Assembly (NCBI GenBank): GCA_030998015.1
Contig: JARWMV010000232.1
Span: 3,100,001 to 3,164,000, forward strand
DNA: 64,000 bases
Direction: 5' to 3'
DNA from: Ceratorhiza oryzae-sativae
Lineage: Eukaryota > Basidiomycota > Agaricomycetes > Cantharellales > Ceratobasidiaceae
In this document: in pieces, positions 24,901 through 36,971 of the stretch
How positions within the stretch are numbered: the stretch's first letter is position 1
Layout of the letters: each line of letters begins with the position of its first letter
Program-made: the position numbers and the translations under genes
The notes under the pieces: model-generated
The model's input: only the letters and a program-made list of their open reading frames with translations
What the model was told of the DNA's origin: nothing
The model's database searches: none

Positions 24901-25885
24901 TCAGCGAGAGCACAACAAAAAACATGGCCGAAAGACATACCTAACGCAGCATAAAGCCTCAAATCTAAAGCGCCAATTCGATGCGGAACTGATGGCGTTC
25001 TCATACGGCCATTATCCATTTGTGTACCAAGATAAGACGGAATCACCTCACGATTGGTGGCGCCATCTGGCACGTGATCCCGCATCACTCATTCCTGTAG
25101 GTTTTCAATTACATCTTCAATCACTTTTTTCTAATGGATTGCATAGGCGTTTGCAGTATGTATCTACGATATTTGTCCCAACTCGATGGTGGATGAACGT
25201 GTCATGTCAAATGTCACATGGTTGAACTCTCCCCTGCAAAACCGACAGCTTATTGAGCTAACTTCGAGTATAATCGAGGTTCGACAATGGGCCAATTTCT
25301 CAGCAATGGTTAGTCAGTATGTATATCCTCATATTATAGTCAGATTACATTGGATGCAGAAACATAACCTATCACGAGCTCGAAAACCAACCCTGGCATT
25401 CAAAGACCTTGGCCAAACGTCCGGTTACCGCCCCGACCCACCGCTTCGGGAGGGTCAAATGCCACTGCTAGATGGCAAAATGCTAGATCTCCTGGATAGT
25501 ACCGTGGCCGGACTGCGCGCTCTATCTCATGGCGATAGTGAACCCAAATTACAGGTCGATCCAGATATTGCCATTTCGAGCCTAGATGAGCTGACTGATC
25601 TGTTGGATGCGTCGGAAGGGGCCCAAAGCCGAAGTAAATTTCCTGCACCAAAGAATATTCAGATCGTGGAGATTAGTGACGACGACGACGGAGACTGGGG
25701 AAAATGGTGTCCGTGACATTTAAGATCTGTAATTACTACTTATCGTATCCTCCAAATGCGGTTATATTACATCTTATCTTATCTTAAGTTATTTACAGTT
25801 TATAATTGTAATTTAGTAGGGTGCCCAGCCCTGGTAAGTAAATTACCGTTATGTAAAAAACTCTGGAGTTTTTTCCCGAACCCTA
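21950..25885 (+). mobile_element. hAT-superfamily DNA transposon, complete ends
   Basis: The outer ends are inverted and similar: TAGTGTTCGGGG at 21950 and, read inward from 25885, TAGGGTTCGGGA. These fit the hAT end pattern (C/T)A(A/G)NG. The element is bounded by an exact 8-bp duplication, TCAGGAAC, at 21942-21949 and 25886-25893; 8 bp is the hallmark length for hAT. Subterminal AT-rich motifs occur on both sides: GGTAATTTACTT at about 22010 and its inverse at about 25835. Also, GTTATTTACAGT occurs at about 21987 and 25789. Inside lies a damaged transposase gene. Confidence 0.88.
22265..25716 (+). pseudogene. hAT transposase, interrupted
   Basis: The frame starts MASPDPSLLISQLRRW. A Cys/His block near 23150-23250 (RYRCISSDCTRSW and HTVKCRH) resembles a BED-like DNA-binding finger. 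A DUF659-like RNase H core follows: MTLSFDGGSTTHQSFTSISV with the first Asp, then GMVSDNAGNTQNGRNRI with the second, then NLPDACHKLNSLIGDI. The C-terminal dimerisation region appears as HDWWRHLARDPASLIPV and later MVDERVMSNVTWLNSP. In-frame TGA codons at 24114-24116 and 24279-24281 interrupt a conserved stretch (HSLQATRLLETALSNLE lies between them). Several introns are likely, so some breaks may be splice junctions, but these two TGAs lie inside coding-like sequence. The element is probably no longer autonomous. Confidence 0.75.
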
Positions 25886-25893
25886 TCAGGAAC
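25886..25893. repeat. Target-site duplication TCAGGAAC, right copy (hAT)
   Basis: It is identical to 21942-21949 and directly abuts the right terminal inverted repeat. Confidence 0.85.
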
Positions 25894-26005
25894 AGAAGTA
25901 AGTCACGTGCAGTCGCGACTCCACAACGCGGTGTCTACCTTGACCACAATAGTTTGTTCTTCTGGCTTGGCCTCGCTACGCCTCTGTAGCAAAGTAAACT
26001 GAGAA

Positions 26006-29000
26006 ATGGTCGTATTTCAACTACTTTCGGAGTATAACAAGCTACAGAATATCGATGATTATGCTATACCAAACGAACTGGATGTTGGTGACTTGGACGA
26101 GAAAGGGATAACGAGGGCATTGGAAGGTCAGAAACTCCACAAATTCGGAATGAACATGACTGAAGCAGTATAATAGGAGCTGTTGAAGCCATTGCAGATA
26201 ACCAGGAAATGATAACGGATCCCGAGGTGTTTGATGTATACAGAAGTCTACTCAAGTAAGTTAATGGTCCTACGGCTGTTTCTTGTACTAATGTATCTTG
26301 ATAGGCACTCAGACCATCTTGTTGGGTCTCATTTTCTTAAAATGCTTGACTCTCTTATGTCCGGCTTCCAATCGGAAGCTGAAGCTACATCGCGGGACAT
26401 TGCAGCGGATGACGACCAGTCCTTCGCGCAACACCGGAAGGCACTCGAGATGTACGCATTTTTGCTGCACTGGTTTTCTGTCACGGCCGATAAGTCGACT
26501 CCTAAAGATGAGGAAGGAGCCGTGGCGGCAAAGCCCAAGGTATGTCGCATGACTTGGTGCGAGGCATGATCTTAACAATGTGACCTGTGGCTTGTAGCGA
26601 GGCAAAGGCAAAGCTGTTGGGAAAAAAGTTGCCGGTCGCACCGAAACATGGTCCTGGTCGGATCATGTTCCTCAGGTGCTGGTTTTAATATCTGCGGTTC
26701 TGCGTGTTAGCCTGGGTCGTCTATGGGTAACTTCTGGGGACAGACGCACCTTCATTGATACTCTTACCCGACCAGCGTATGGAGTTGCCGAGTCTGAGCA
26801 ACTCATGAAAGACGAGGGGATTAAGTATGGTGTATTCAAGGTCATATGCTTAGCCACAAAACATCATGACCACGCCGCGAGTACGTCCAGCCAGGTTTTC
26901 GAAGGCTCGATGTTTACCTTTGGCATCTAGGTGCTCAGACTCTCATTGTGCAGCTGATTCAGATGAACGAACATCTAGCTGAACCCATGGCCGAAGTCTT
27001 AACCATTCTCACCAGGGACTACGATTATCCTCAACTAGCAGAAGGGGTGCTCCGGTAGGTTGGGTTGGTGCGGGCGTGGCGTCGTGCTAACAGTTCCATA
27101 AATAGCGAAGTTGGAAACAAGTCGTTTAATGCTCAAGACACGAAAACTCCGAGATCTTTCAGCAAATTCCTCGTCAAGCTCACAAGCGAGTCTCCTCGGC
27201 TCATCCTTAAACAGTTCGCACTTGTATCATCACAAATTGATAGCGAAGTTGGTAGTTTACTTTCCGCCTATTCGTTAGCTGACGTTGGCCCCGTAGTCTT
27301 ACACCATGCGCATGGCGCTGGTCGAGGTATTCGGGTTCCTGGTCAAAGATGTTGCTGAAGATGAAAATTACACTCTGGAAGTCAAGGAGGGTTCACTGAA
27401 CAAGCTTTTCGACACTTTGATTGCACGTTTCTTGGATACCAGCACATACGTGCGTGCTCGGCTCCTTGCGACTCTGTCTCGACTTTGCGAGTAAGTATGG
27501 TCCAGTAGTTGCTATTCTATTCGTTAACTCTTTGATTAGGTTAGACCATAAATTTCCGGCCCAACGCCTCCGGATGACGGAAGCTGTCGTATACGCACTG
27601 AAAGACCGTGCGAGTACTGTTCGACGAAATGCGGTCGTACTGTTGACGAAGCTCATCCTGACCCACCCCTACGCGTTGATGAACGGTGGACCGCTGAATC
27701 GTGAAGAATGGGAGGCGGGGTACGAGAAGGTGGTGAAGGACTTGCAGGCTCTTGGAGCGAAGGATGTCGAGAACATCGAAGCCGAGGCAGAAGTAAAAAA
27801 CGAGAAGCCGGAAATCCCGGACGAAGAGATGGAGGTTGACGGAGAAGAAGCCGAGGAAGAGGAAGGTGGTGACAATGAGGAGGAGGAAGAGGCGGAGGAT
27901 GGCGGCGATGGTACGCTGAAGCCCAAGTCAGGGAAGAAATCCAAAAGGCCAAAAGCGGAGAAGAGGCGACAATCCGAGCTCGACCTAGCTGCGATGGCCG
28001 AAGGCCAGCTGGATGGAAGCTCTGCACACCTCCTAAGGCTCAAGAAGCGATACTACAGGGACGCACTCAACTTCATCCGTCATGTTGAAGCGGCGGCTGA
28101 GAGCGTGAATGAAATGCTCTCATCGGCATACAAAGCGGAGACTCTTGAGGCGATTGAATTTTTCCGTGTTGCGATGGATTACAAGATTCAAGGAGCCGAG
28201 GTGAGGACGATATATCTATTTTGTGTTGCATGTGCTGATCAACCAACTTTGTAGCTTGGAATCAGGAACATGTTGCATCTAGTCTGGAATAAGGACACGA
28301 ACTCTACGACGGAGGACGGGAAGGAAGTCAAGGGCGTTCGACTCAAATTGATCGAATGCTACAGGAGCCTTTACTTTGAACCAATTGCTGGTCTGGATGC
28401 TCGCTCTCAGATCGGTAGGGTTGCCAAGAATATGATCCAGTGTGTGATTATTTTGGCCACGAGAGCAAGAGGCTAATGCTTTATTTCAGGTTGACATACG
28501 ACACGACGGTTGCGGAGCTCACTTCTCTGGAGGAGCTTATGAGGACCATGGCCGACGACAACCAGATTCACCCAGACGTAGTTAATAAACTTTGGCAGGT
28601 TTATGGTGAGTTTTCGATCGACTTGATCTATTAGGATTTGGCTAATATCTCTTGTTTGTAGCCACGGATAAAGACATCCCTAAAGCCCAGCGGCGCGGGG
28701 CTATTGTTGTTCTTGGGATGATTGCTCTCGCAAGACGCGAGGTTGTAACCGACCGGATAGATACACTCTTGGGCGTTGGACTTGGCCCACTTGGCAAGGT
28801 TGGTCTATCAAATGTGCTCAAATTTTCCCGTACTCATGGTTTTTTTTGGCTGTATACATAAAGGCGGATCTAGTTTTGGCTCGCTACACCTGTGTTGCTC
28901 TACAGCGTGTCAGCGGCAGCCACAAAAAAGTCAAAGGTTCACTCGTTGACAAATCGACTCGTCTTCCGATGGACAACATAGTGTTTAGCCGGTTACGGGA

Positions 29001-30981
29001 CGCGATTGAGTATCCGGGTCGTTCCAAAGAGTGGTACGTGTCAATGCGTCAGGTAGTACGCCATTTCGCTGATATTGAACTAGGTTCGGTATGGCTGAAC
29101 AGGCGATCAACACAATCTATGTGTTAGGAGAGCAACCGGATATTCTGTGCACAGAACTTATCAAAAATTTTACCCGACGAGTTTTCGCTGCCCAGCCGCA
29201 GCCGACTTCCCAACCTCAGACTCAGGACGCTGACGTCGAAATGGACGAACATGATGAATCGACGCAGGCCGACAAGCGTTCTCGAGCTGGGTCTGCCTCG
29301 ACCGTGGCTCCGGAGACTCCGGCCGCAAATCGTACTATCCCGACAGAACAGTCGGATGATACAGGAAATGCGTTCCATCTTAGCCAACTTGTATTTGTGG
29401 TGGGCCATGTCGCGCTGAAGCATATTGTGCATCTGGAGCTGGTGGAGAGGGAGCTGAAGAGGAGGAAAGACGAGGAGGCCAAGAGTGAGTTGCCGATTGT
29501 GCTGGTGAGGGTGCTCTATTCACCGATTTTTTCAGAGGAGAAGCGACCCACCAAGAGCTCGAAGCACACGGATGATATTGAACAAGTTGCGGGAAATGCC
29601 GAGGACGAAATTGGAGAATTGATCCAGAGTGTCCGCGAGAGAGAGCTTTTGTATGGTCCGAATTCGTTGCTGGCACTATATGGACCTATGATTGTCGATA
29701 TATGCGGCAAGACCAAGCTGTACAAGGTTAGTACAAGCATCTACGACGCCGTCCTAGGACTAACTTTCGGGTTGGCCTGCAGAACCAGACCTTGCGCACA
29801 GCAGCGACACTCGCCCTGAGCAAGCTGATGTGCGTGAGCTCTCAGTTTTGCGAGAGCAATCTCATGCTGCTGTTCAAAATCATGGAAGCGTCGCGCAACC
29901 CTGTGATTAGGAGTAACATTATCATCGCGCTCGGGGATGTCGCCATCTGTTTCAACAACATGATTGACGAGAACAGTGATCGCCTCTACGACGGGTTGAC
30001 CGACCATAACCTTACCGTCAAGAAAAACACGCTCATGGTCCTGACCCATCTGATTCTCAACGGCATGATAAAGGTCAAGGGACAATTGGGCGAGATGGCG
30101 AAGTGCCTAGAAGACGAGGACCCACGCGTGGCCAACCTCGCCAAACTGTTCTTCCAGGAGCTCTCGTTGAAGGACAATGCGATTTATAACAACCTTCCCG
30201 ACGGTATGTGCCCATTTCACGTGCGTTAATCGTGGATGTTGATATTTCGGCCCAGTGATCAGTCACTTGTCTGTTGGAGAGCATGCGGTTTCGGAAGAGT
30301 CGTTCCAGAGTACTATGCAGTACATTTTCAAGTTTATCGACAAGGTAAGCGCACCCGATTTAGGTTGCGCGAGACATTCTAAGAGTTCCGCGCAGGAAAA
30401 ACAAGCCGAGACGATCGTGGAGAAATTGTGCCAACGGTTCCGTACGGCTACCGAGGAGCGGCAATGGCGTGACATCGCGTTCTGCCTGTCCATGCTGCCC
30501 TACAAGTCTGAACGGTCCGTGAAGCGGTTGATTGAGGGGCTGCCGTATTACCAAGACAAGCTGTATGAGGAGACGGTGTTCCAGCGATTCAACGATGTGC
30601 TCGTAAAGGTGAGTCGGCGTGGATTTCTGCTTCATCGGGTGTCATCTGACTTTGGGGAGGGGGGCTAGGCTCGCAGTAATAAGTCTTCGAACAAGCCAGA
30701 TACGGAGCTAAACGAGTTTGAGGCTGTAAGTGTTGCTTCCATGTTTGGTAATGGCTGAACCTCACGACGAGGGGTAGATTCTTCAAGAACACAAGAATAA
30801 AGGAGAGCAGGACAACGAGCTCGCCCGGCGTACCGAACATAATGTTGCTGTCGCGCAAAAGAAAGCAATCCGGAGATGTAGGTGTATACTTGATCCTCGT
30901 GAGCGGAATGAACCTAACCCGTGAGCGTCCGCAGCTGCTCGGTCAAAACGACGCAAGTCGACTCATGATGGAGATGATTGA
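26006..30981 (+). CDS. CND1: Condensin complex subunit 1 (Cnd1 / Ycs4 / CAP-D2)
   Basis: This HEAT-repeat subunit of condensin compacts chromosomes in mitosis. The ATG at 26006 opens MVVFQLLSEYNKLQNID. Many exons follow, including ones containing RSLLKHSDHLVGSHFLKML, AEVLTILTRDYDYPQLAEGV, TMRMALVEVFGFLVKDV, RLRMTEAVVYALKDRASTVR and AEQAINTIYVLGEQPDILC. The Cnd1 C-terminal domain follows, with SNLMLLFKIMEASRNPVIR and HNLTVKKNTLMVLTHLILNG. An acidic insertion lies at about 27800-27900. The last exon encodes a basic tail (SARSKRRKSTHDGDD) that could act as a nuclear signal. The protein is roughly 1,400 residues by my estimate. No break was seen, though not every splice junction was checked. Confidence 0.92.
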
Positions 30982-31478
30982 GGTTGTTTATCTTATTCTT
31001 GCTGTGTGCCTTGTATGGTTGTATCATTGCGGGCCGTCTGCCTTCGTTCGTGGTAATTTATTCTTTGGTAATCTGTACTCTGCCGTTGAGCACTTTAATC
31101 TCGGAGGCGATAGCGGAACACTCGGGCTCGTGATCATAACGGGACACACGTGACTGCGGGCCGCATCCAGCCTTCGGCGACCGCTGGCCGCCAAGGAGTT
31201 GGAGGCGACGAGTGTGCGAATCGCAGGTCCGTCCGACGTGGCCGATGGGCTCTTGAGCTGTCTCGGCTTGCCCTCCAAATTCTCGCTCATTCCATCTGGG
31301 TTCTTCTTTCGCCCCCAATCGCCAGCTTGGCTTGTGGTTCTCCCGCATCACTCACCATGTGACTAAACCGCTTCTATTGTCGACATGCATGAGTACTACT
31401 AACGTGAAATCAATCCGGCTTAAAGCCCCTACGCCTCTGTCCAACCCGTAGTGCGCCGAAACTGTACTAGCTCTCAAT
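30982..31478. other. Intergenic region between condensin and glutaminase genes
   Basis: No gene is supported. It should contain the condensin 3' end and the glutaminase promoter. Confidence 0.4.
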
Positions 31479-34365
31479 ATGCATATGCTGCCAAGCTTGG
31501 CCATTACGGCCACGGCTCTGTTCGCGACCGCCAACGGGCTAGTTGCGCCTCGTCAGAATACTCCAGACTGGGAGTCGACACCATTCAACCCGCCAGCTAT
31601 TCCGCTTGCTGTGCGCTCTCCATATTTGTCGGCGTGGTTACCGGGTGGCAATAGTGGTGGTCGGCTTAACGGACAGTGGCCGACGTTTTGGACAGGTTCT
31701 GTGCGTATAACATGGTAGAACCCGATCGGAACCGTATTTTTATTCATCTCGCGTTATTAGATCTTGGGGTGGGCCGGATATGTTCGTGTTGATGGACAGG
31801 CTTATACCTTTCTTGGAGCGCCGAGTGTGGCTGGCTCAACCCTAGCCACTCAGAAAAAGATGCAGGCATGTCTGGTTTCCTATTTTTGTGAATATCGATT
31901 TGCTGACGGTTTGAATAGTTTACTGGCACTAAATCCACGTTTATTCTTGGTGCGGGACCAGTCGACTTGAACGTCACGTTCTTGTCTCCCGTAGAGGTGA
32001 GTTTGTTTTAACTCTAGGGAAACCAGCTGAACCAAACGTTCCGTAGCCAACCGACTACTTGCGCCAATCTATCCCTCTTAGCTATATGGTTCTTAGTGTC
32101 CAATCCACTGACGGCGCTGCCCACAGCATCCAGTATTACACTGATATCTCTGCTGGTAGGGGTTTTTCATATGCTGAAATTGAGCTATCTAAGTCATCTT
32201 GTAGAATGGGTATCCGGTGACAACTCGCTTGGGGCCAAGTGGTCTACAACGAACCTGACCGCCAACGGGGGATCTATCGTTCACGAGGTTTCATTGCAAA
32301 ACCCCGCCAAATTCGGCGAAATCGGGGACCATACCCAGTATGGATCCGCGTACTACGGCACCAACCAGGTCTGTGCCTTGCTTCGACCCGCCATTGCTTG
32401 CATTTAACCTTCAGGATTGCGCTAGGCTAAAGGTCTCACATACGCGACTGGACAAGACATAATCGTTCGAGCCGCATTCATCAAGCAAGGCGCGCTCGGC
32501 AACTCTCAGGATACCCAGTATCGTGCTATTAGCGACAGATGGCCTGTGTTTGCGTTTGCTCGTGATATCGGCTCTACGACCAACTCTGCTTCCAGTCCAG
32601 TGGTATTTGCTGTTGGGCACGTTCGGGATCCTCTAGGTACAGTCGTATATTTTCTCTATTCGACCAGTTATACAAATAATTTTAATGTTTAGTACAATAC
32701 GTCGTTGCTGGGAACAAGCTCGAGGAAAGGCATCCATACTGGCTCGGCAAGTATACGAACCCTAGCGATATGGTGGGTCTTGAGAAGCCATAAATTAAAC
32801 TTGATTCTAAATCCGCCACGCGCAGATATCGGCCTTCCTTTCGGCTTCTGAATATCAACATGCCGTCGCCGCGCCTGGGCAATTGACAACAAAATCTACA
32901 ACGACGCTACCCCCATCAGCGCCGACTACACAGCTATCACTCAGCTGTCGCTCCGTCAAGCATTTGCTGGCATTGAGCTAACTATCCCAAAGTCGGCCAA
33001 CGGGGGGTACAACACTAGGTACTTCTGACAAGATTTCACGAACGAATCATGGTTAACATCCAAGTATCAGCGACGTCAAGGTTTTCATGAAAGAAATATC
33101 GTCCGACGGAAATGTAAACACGGTCGATGTGATCTTCCCCGCCTGGCCCGTATTTTTGTACCTGAATCCCGACTTGGGCCGCCGTTTGCTTGAGCCTCTC
33201 TTCCAATACCAGCAGACCAACCTTTATCCTAACAAGTGGAGCATTCACGATATCGGCGCCAGCTACCCGAACGCAACAGGACACAACGACGGTCAAGACG
33301 AGTCAATGCCAGTCGAAGGTATGCTGGTTATTTGAGAATCGTTATGAAACGTTGACTCGAGCCACGATTCAGAATCTGGAAATATGCTGATCATGGCGTT
33401 GTCGTATACTCGAGCTGCCAAGGACAAATCCCTCGTGGCTAACAACTATAATCTGCTGACCCAGTGGACGGAGTTCCTAGTTAATGACTCGCTTATCCCT
33501 GCGAAACAGTGAGCTTCAACTTGTTTATCATATTATACCTTGCTTTGATATATATCTATAGGCTGTCGACCGACGATTTTGCTGGACATCTTGCGAACCA
33601 AACCAATCTTGCTGTCAAGGTGAGTGGTGTGCTACGTATAGATAGACGTTTGAGTACTCAACGAAAGGGTTTAGGGTATCATTGGTATCCGAGCTATGTC
33701 CGAGATTGCTAGCTTATTAGGCAAAGAAGACGATGCAAAGAAATACCTGGTACAGCAGCCAATAGCGTTGGTTCGGCAGATGCTAATCAACCCTCCACCG
33801 TAGGACATCGCAACCTCCTACGTTCCTAAATGGCAAAAGCTTGCCATGTCCAACGAAGGCCACCTGGTACTCAACTACGGCAGCGCAAGCTCGTGGGGTC
33901 TCACCTACAACCTTTATGCGGATAAACTATTCCAGTTTAACCTCTTCTCTCAGAGCATATGTGATATGCAATCTGGATGGTATGACGATCAGGGTGCAGA
34001 ATACGGGGTCGCGCTAGACAGTCGTCATTCGTACACAAGTCCGGTAAGTTTTCCCAATCTATCAGCATCGTGATTTTGTGTCATCACAAGTTACCCACAG
34101 ACTGGGAGATCTTTACTGCTGGAATCGTCCTACCCAATACCCGTGATATGTTTATCAGCCGGTTACGGGACTACCTCGCCAACGGCAAGAACAATGCACC
34201 GTTTTCAGACTGGCAAGTGACCCGTACGGATATATATGCTCGGACTCACAGGCTGATACCCGGAACCGTATGACTAGGTACGATGCGATTTCGGGCAAGA
34301 GCGTCGGGTTCCGTGCCCGTCCGGTTGCAGGGGGTCATTTTGCGCTGCTCGTGCTCCCAAAGTAA
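31479..34365 (+). CDS. gtaA: Secreted glutaminase, GtaA type (DUF4964/DUF5127/DUF4965/DUF1793 family)
   Basis: It hydrolyses glutamine outside the cell, releasing glutamate and ammonia. A signal peptide is visible (MHMLPSLAITATALFATANG, then LVAPRQ). More than ten short introns split the gene. Family landmarks in order are PLAVRSPYLSAWLPGG, WPTFWTGS, GWAGYVRVDGQAYTFLGAP, PVDLNVTFLSPVEPTDYLRQ, KWSIHDIGASYPNATGHNDG, ESGNMLIMALSYTRAAKD, QLSTDDFAGHLANQTNLAVK, GIIGIRAMSEIASLLGKEDD, GWYDDQGAEYGVALDSRHSY and DWEIFTAGI. The end FRARPVAGGHFALLVLPK is typical. The stop is at 34363-34365. All expected blocks are present. Confidence 0.93.
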
Positions 34366-35114
34366 TTTGACTCTCTGTACTCCGAGGTTGCTAGAAATAA
34401 CGGTCGCGTTTGCATGTGTTTTCTTGTCCGCATGAGTAGATTGCAAGATTTCGGCAGCCAAGAATTAGATAACCTTCTTTCAGACGAACGTTCAGTGCGG
34501 TCAGAATGTGAGTGGTGCATATCTCAAAGCGCTATCTGGGCAAAGTTTCAACCGTGTGAAGCAGATGAAATTGAAAGCGATCATATGCAGACCCCTTTCG
34601 GCATTTTCAATCTCGTTCCGTGATACTTTGAGTCTTTTCCAAGCTTGAGCGGACTTTCAAGTTCAAAAAAAAAAAGTTGTGGACCAGTGAATGGGCCGCC
34701 CTCCAATTCTTTTCTGTTTCCTCCTCCTCTTTTCTATGTAATTGTATGCATCTTGGACGCTCTGCACCTCAATCTAACCTGTGATATTCCAGCTCAGTCA
34801 GGGCAAACATTAGCAATTCCTATCGTCTCCAAAGACTTAGTCGTAAAAACCTAATTACATAAACCCAAGCTCCATAAGTATTAAGTACCCGTAAGACACA
34901 TGGTCCTGATCAGCTCCATATATTTGTCACGTGGACAACTGGGGTTTTGATTGCCTTCTAGCTCCGCTCACGCTGTGTTGTTACGTGCCTGCTGTGCCCA
35001 GCTACTAGACACGAGCGTATAACCTTGCTTCAGTGGGATATCATTATATTTCTGTTATAATCTTACTAGTTTCGCTGAGCCTTCAATCGAAAACGACTCA
35101 TCGCTCGTTGACTC
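34366..35114. other. Intergenic region, no gene seen
   Basis: It contains a short A-run near 34665 and AT-rich stretches. No reading frame shows a recognisable domain. Confidence 0.4.
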
Positions 35115-36873
35115 ATGGAAGTAACTCATCCCGTTCCTCTAAATCTGATCCATTCTTTCGCCACTCAAGCTGCTAGCATCCCAGAGATTCGCGACATAAT
35201 CTGCGATTTTGTTAATATACACGACGACACCGTGCCGGGGTTCGAAAAGACTCCAGAAGCCATTGCATGTACTACACTTGCTTCTCTTTTACGCACCTCG
35301 CAGGGTTTCTTTTTCTCGGCGGCGCGACTGCTTTGGGGCACGCGCGTTATTGAAGCCAACGACTTGTTGATTCTACTGCCGGGTGTGGTCAAGAAACAAT
35401 GGAGAAACTCATCTACGATTTCAGCGATAATTACGGTAACGCTCTGTTTAGACACTTTCGCGCTTTATTTTTAATCTCTTCTATTCAAGGGCAGTAACAC
35501 AGATAGGCTGATTAGCAATGGCTGGGACCGGTTTGCGCTTTACGCGCCATACGTAAAACACCTGAGATCGAGTCTCGTCGTCTACCTGCACAAGGGTCCT
35601 CACGATTTGGACTTCATACGAGAGTATACGCAAACAGGCCCACTCCTACCTAACTTGGTAACATTGTCTACGAAGGGGCCTACTTCTTGTGCCGGGGATG
35701 ACACTGCTACTGCGCTGCTAGACTGGCTAGAAGTTCTGGTATCTCCATCACTACAAAAGCTTGATTTATCCCATAACCACAACCGAGATTCGTTCTCGCC
35801 GCCAATTGTTGATAGGTTCTACGGTTTTATTCAGACTACTGTGGAAAAGTGCAATCAACTCCACTCCCTTACATATAGCTACGGAGGGGGACCTGTCACG
35901 CACTTTCCTACCTTTTTCCAGGGCCATCAGGTACCTCTCACTCATATGGAACATCTACGTTGTCGCTTTGCAGCATTTTGTCCCGAGTTGCTAGCCTGGT
36001 TGGCGGTGATGCACAATCTTCGACGGCTCGAGTTCAGCGAGCTGGACGGATTCCACAGCGCATTTAGGCACATATCGCTCTCTGAACAATCCCACGCATT
36101 TTCCAACCTTGAGCATCTGGTTTTGGCAGATTGCTGGGTTGGACCAACGGTACAACTATTCCAATCCCCTATTGTCAGGAACTTGGTTAGTTTGGAAATA
36201 GAAAGCACGGTAACTCAAGGATGGGTCGGTGATGCCATATCAAGGATCTGTCAACAGCTCGCTGAATCCTGTCCTCAACTTCGCGAGCTGTCTCTCGGGT
36301 TTCGGCCAAATGAGCTCTTGCTTAATGCCTTGTACTCTCTCCGACCGATCAACCTCTTCAAGCTATCTGTTCCACGCGCTAACCGAAAGATGTTGGGTGG
36401 CCCCCGTGTTGTCCGAGATCTAATTCAATTATGGCCGTCACTCACCATGTTAGATTTGCGCTCGTATGATGCAAGCTTTGAAGACCTGGTGCACATCATC
36501 CCCTTTTGCCCCCAGCTCTCTGTCTTGCGTCTTGGAATCGAGATGAACATCCCGTTTGGCATTTCGAGTACACGATTCGCCTCGGTGCCACAGTCCAAAG
36601 TGACACCGAGCCATCTGACACTGGTGTCTTCTTATGAACACCCAAGTCGATCACACGACTTCACGGAGTTGGATGAACTCTCAATGTTGGTCGCTTTTGT
36701 GCCTTTGTTTCGTTACCATAACTGTCATCTCGCTTGGATTTAGATATCTTTTTGCTCTGCGGCCGCAGACGTCGTTTTGGACATGCAACGACCGACAACA
36801 GCCTTGGGTATTTCGGCGTTACGAGTGGCTCAAGTATCTGAACTTGCAGCTTTACAAACACTCGCTTGCGTAG
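35115..36873 (+). CDS. F-box/leucine-rich-repeat-like protein
   Basis: The first exon (35115 to about 35434) starts MEVTHPVPLNLIHSF and carries a helical block, IPEIRDIICDFVNIHDD, followed by TLASLLRTSQGFFFSAARLLW. This is the arrangement of many Agaricomycete F-box-like proteins. The second exon continues with leucine-rich units: LPNLVTLSTKG, SPSLQKLDLSHNHNRDS, MHNLRRLEFSELDGFHS, FSNLEHLVLADCWVG, CPQLRELSLGFRPNE, WPSLTMLDLRSYDAS and CPQLSVLRLGIEMN. A last intron at about 36683-36745 leads to a short exon ending KYLNLQLYKHSLA at 36873. A substrate-receptor role is inferred from the fold only. It is unrelated in detail to the pair at 18-21.6 kb. Confidence 0.7.
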
Positions 36874-36971
36874 ATCAGGGTAGAGTGAATTGGTGTGGGA
36901 TTAAACCTTGGGACGTTCAATTATTGTAAATAAAGCGCTATACTGCAGAGCATACATAGTAATATAGCAGC

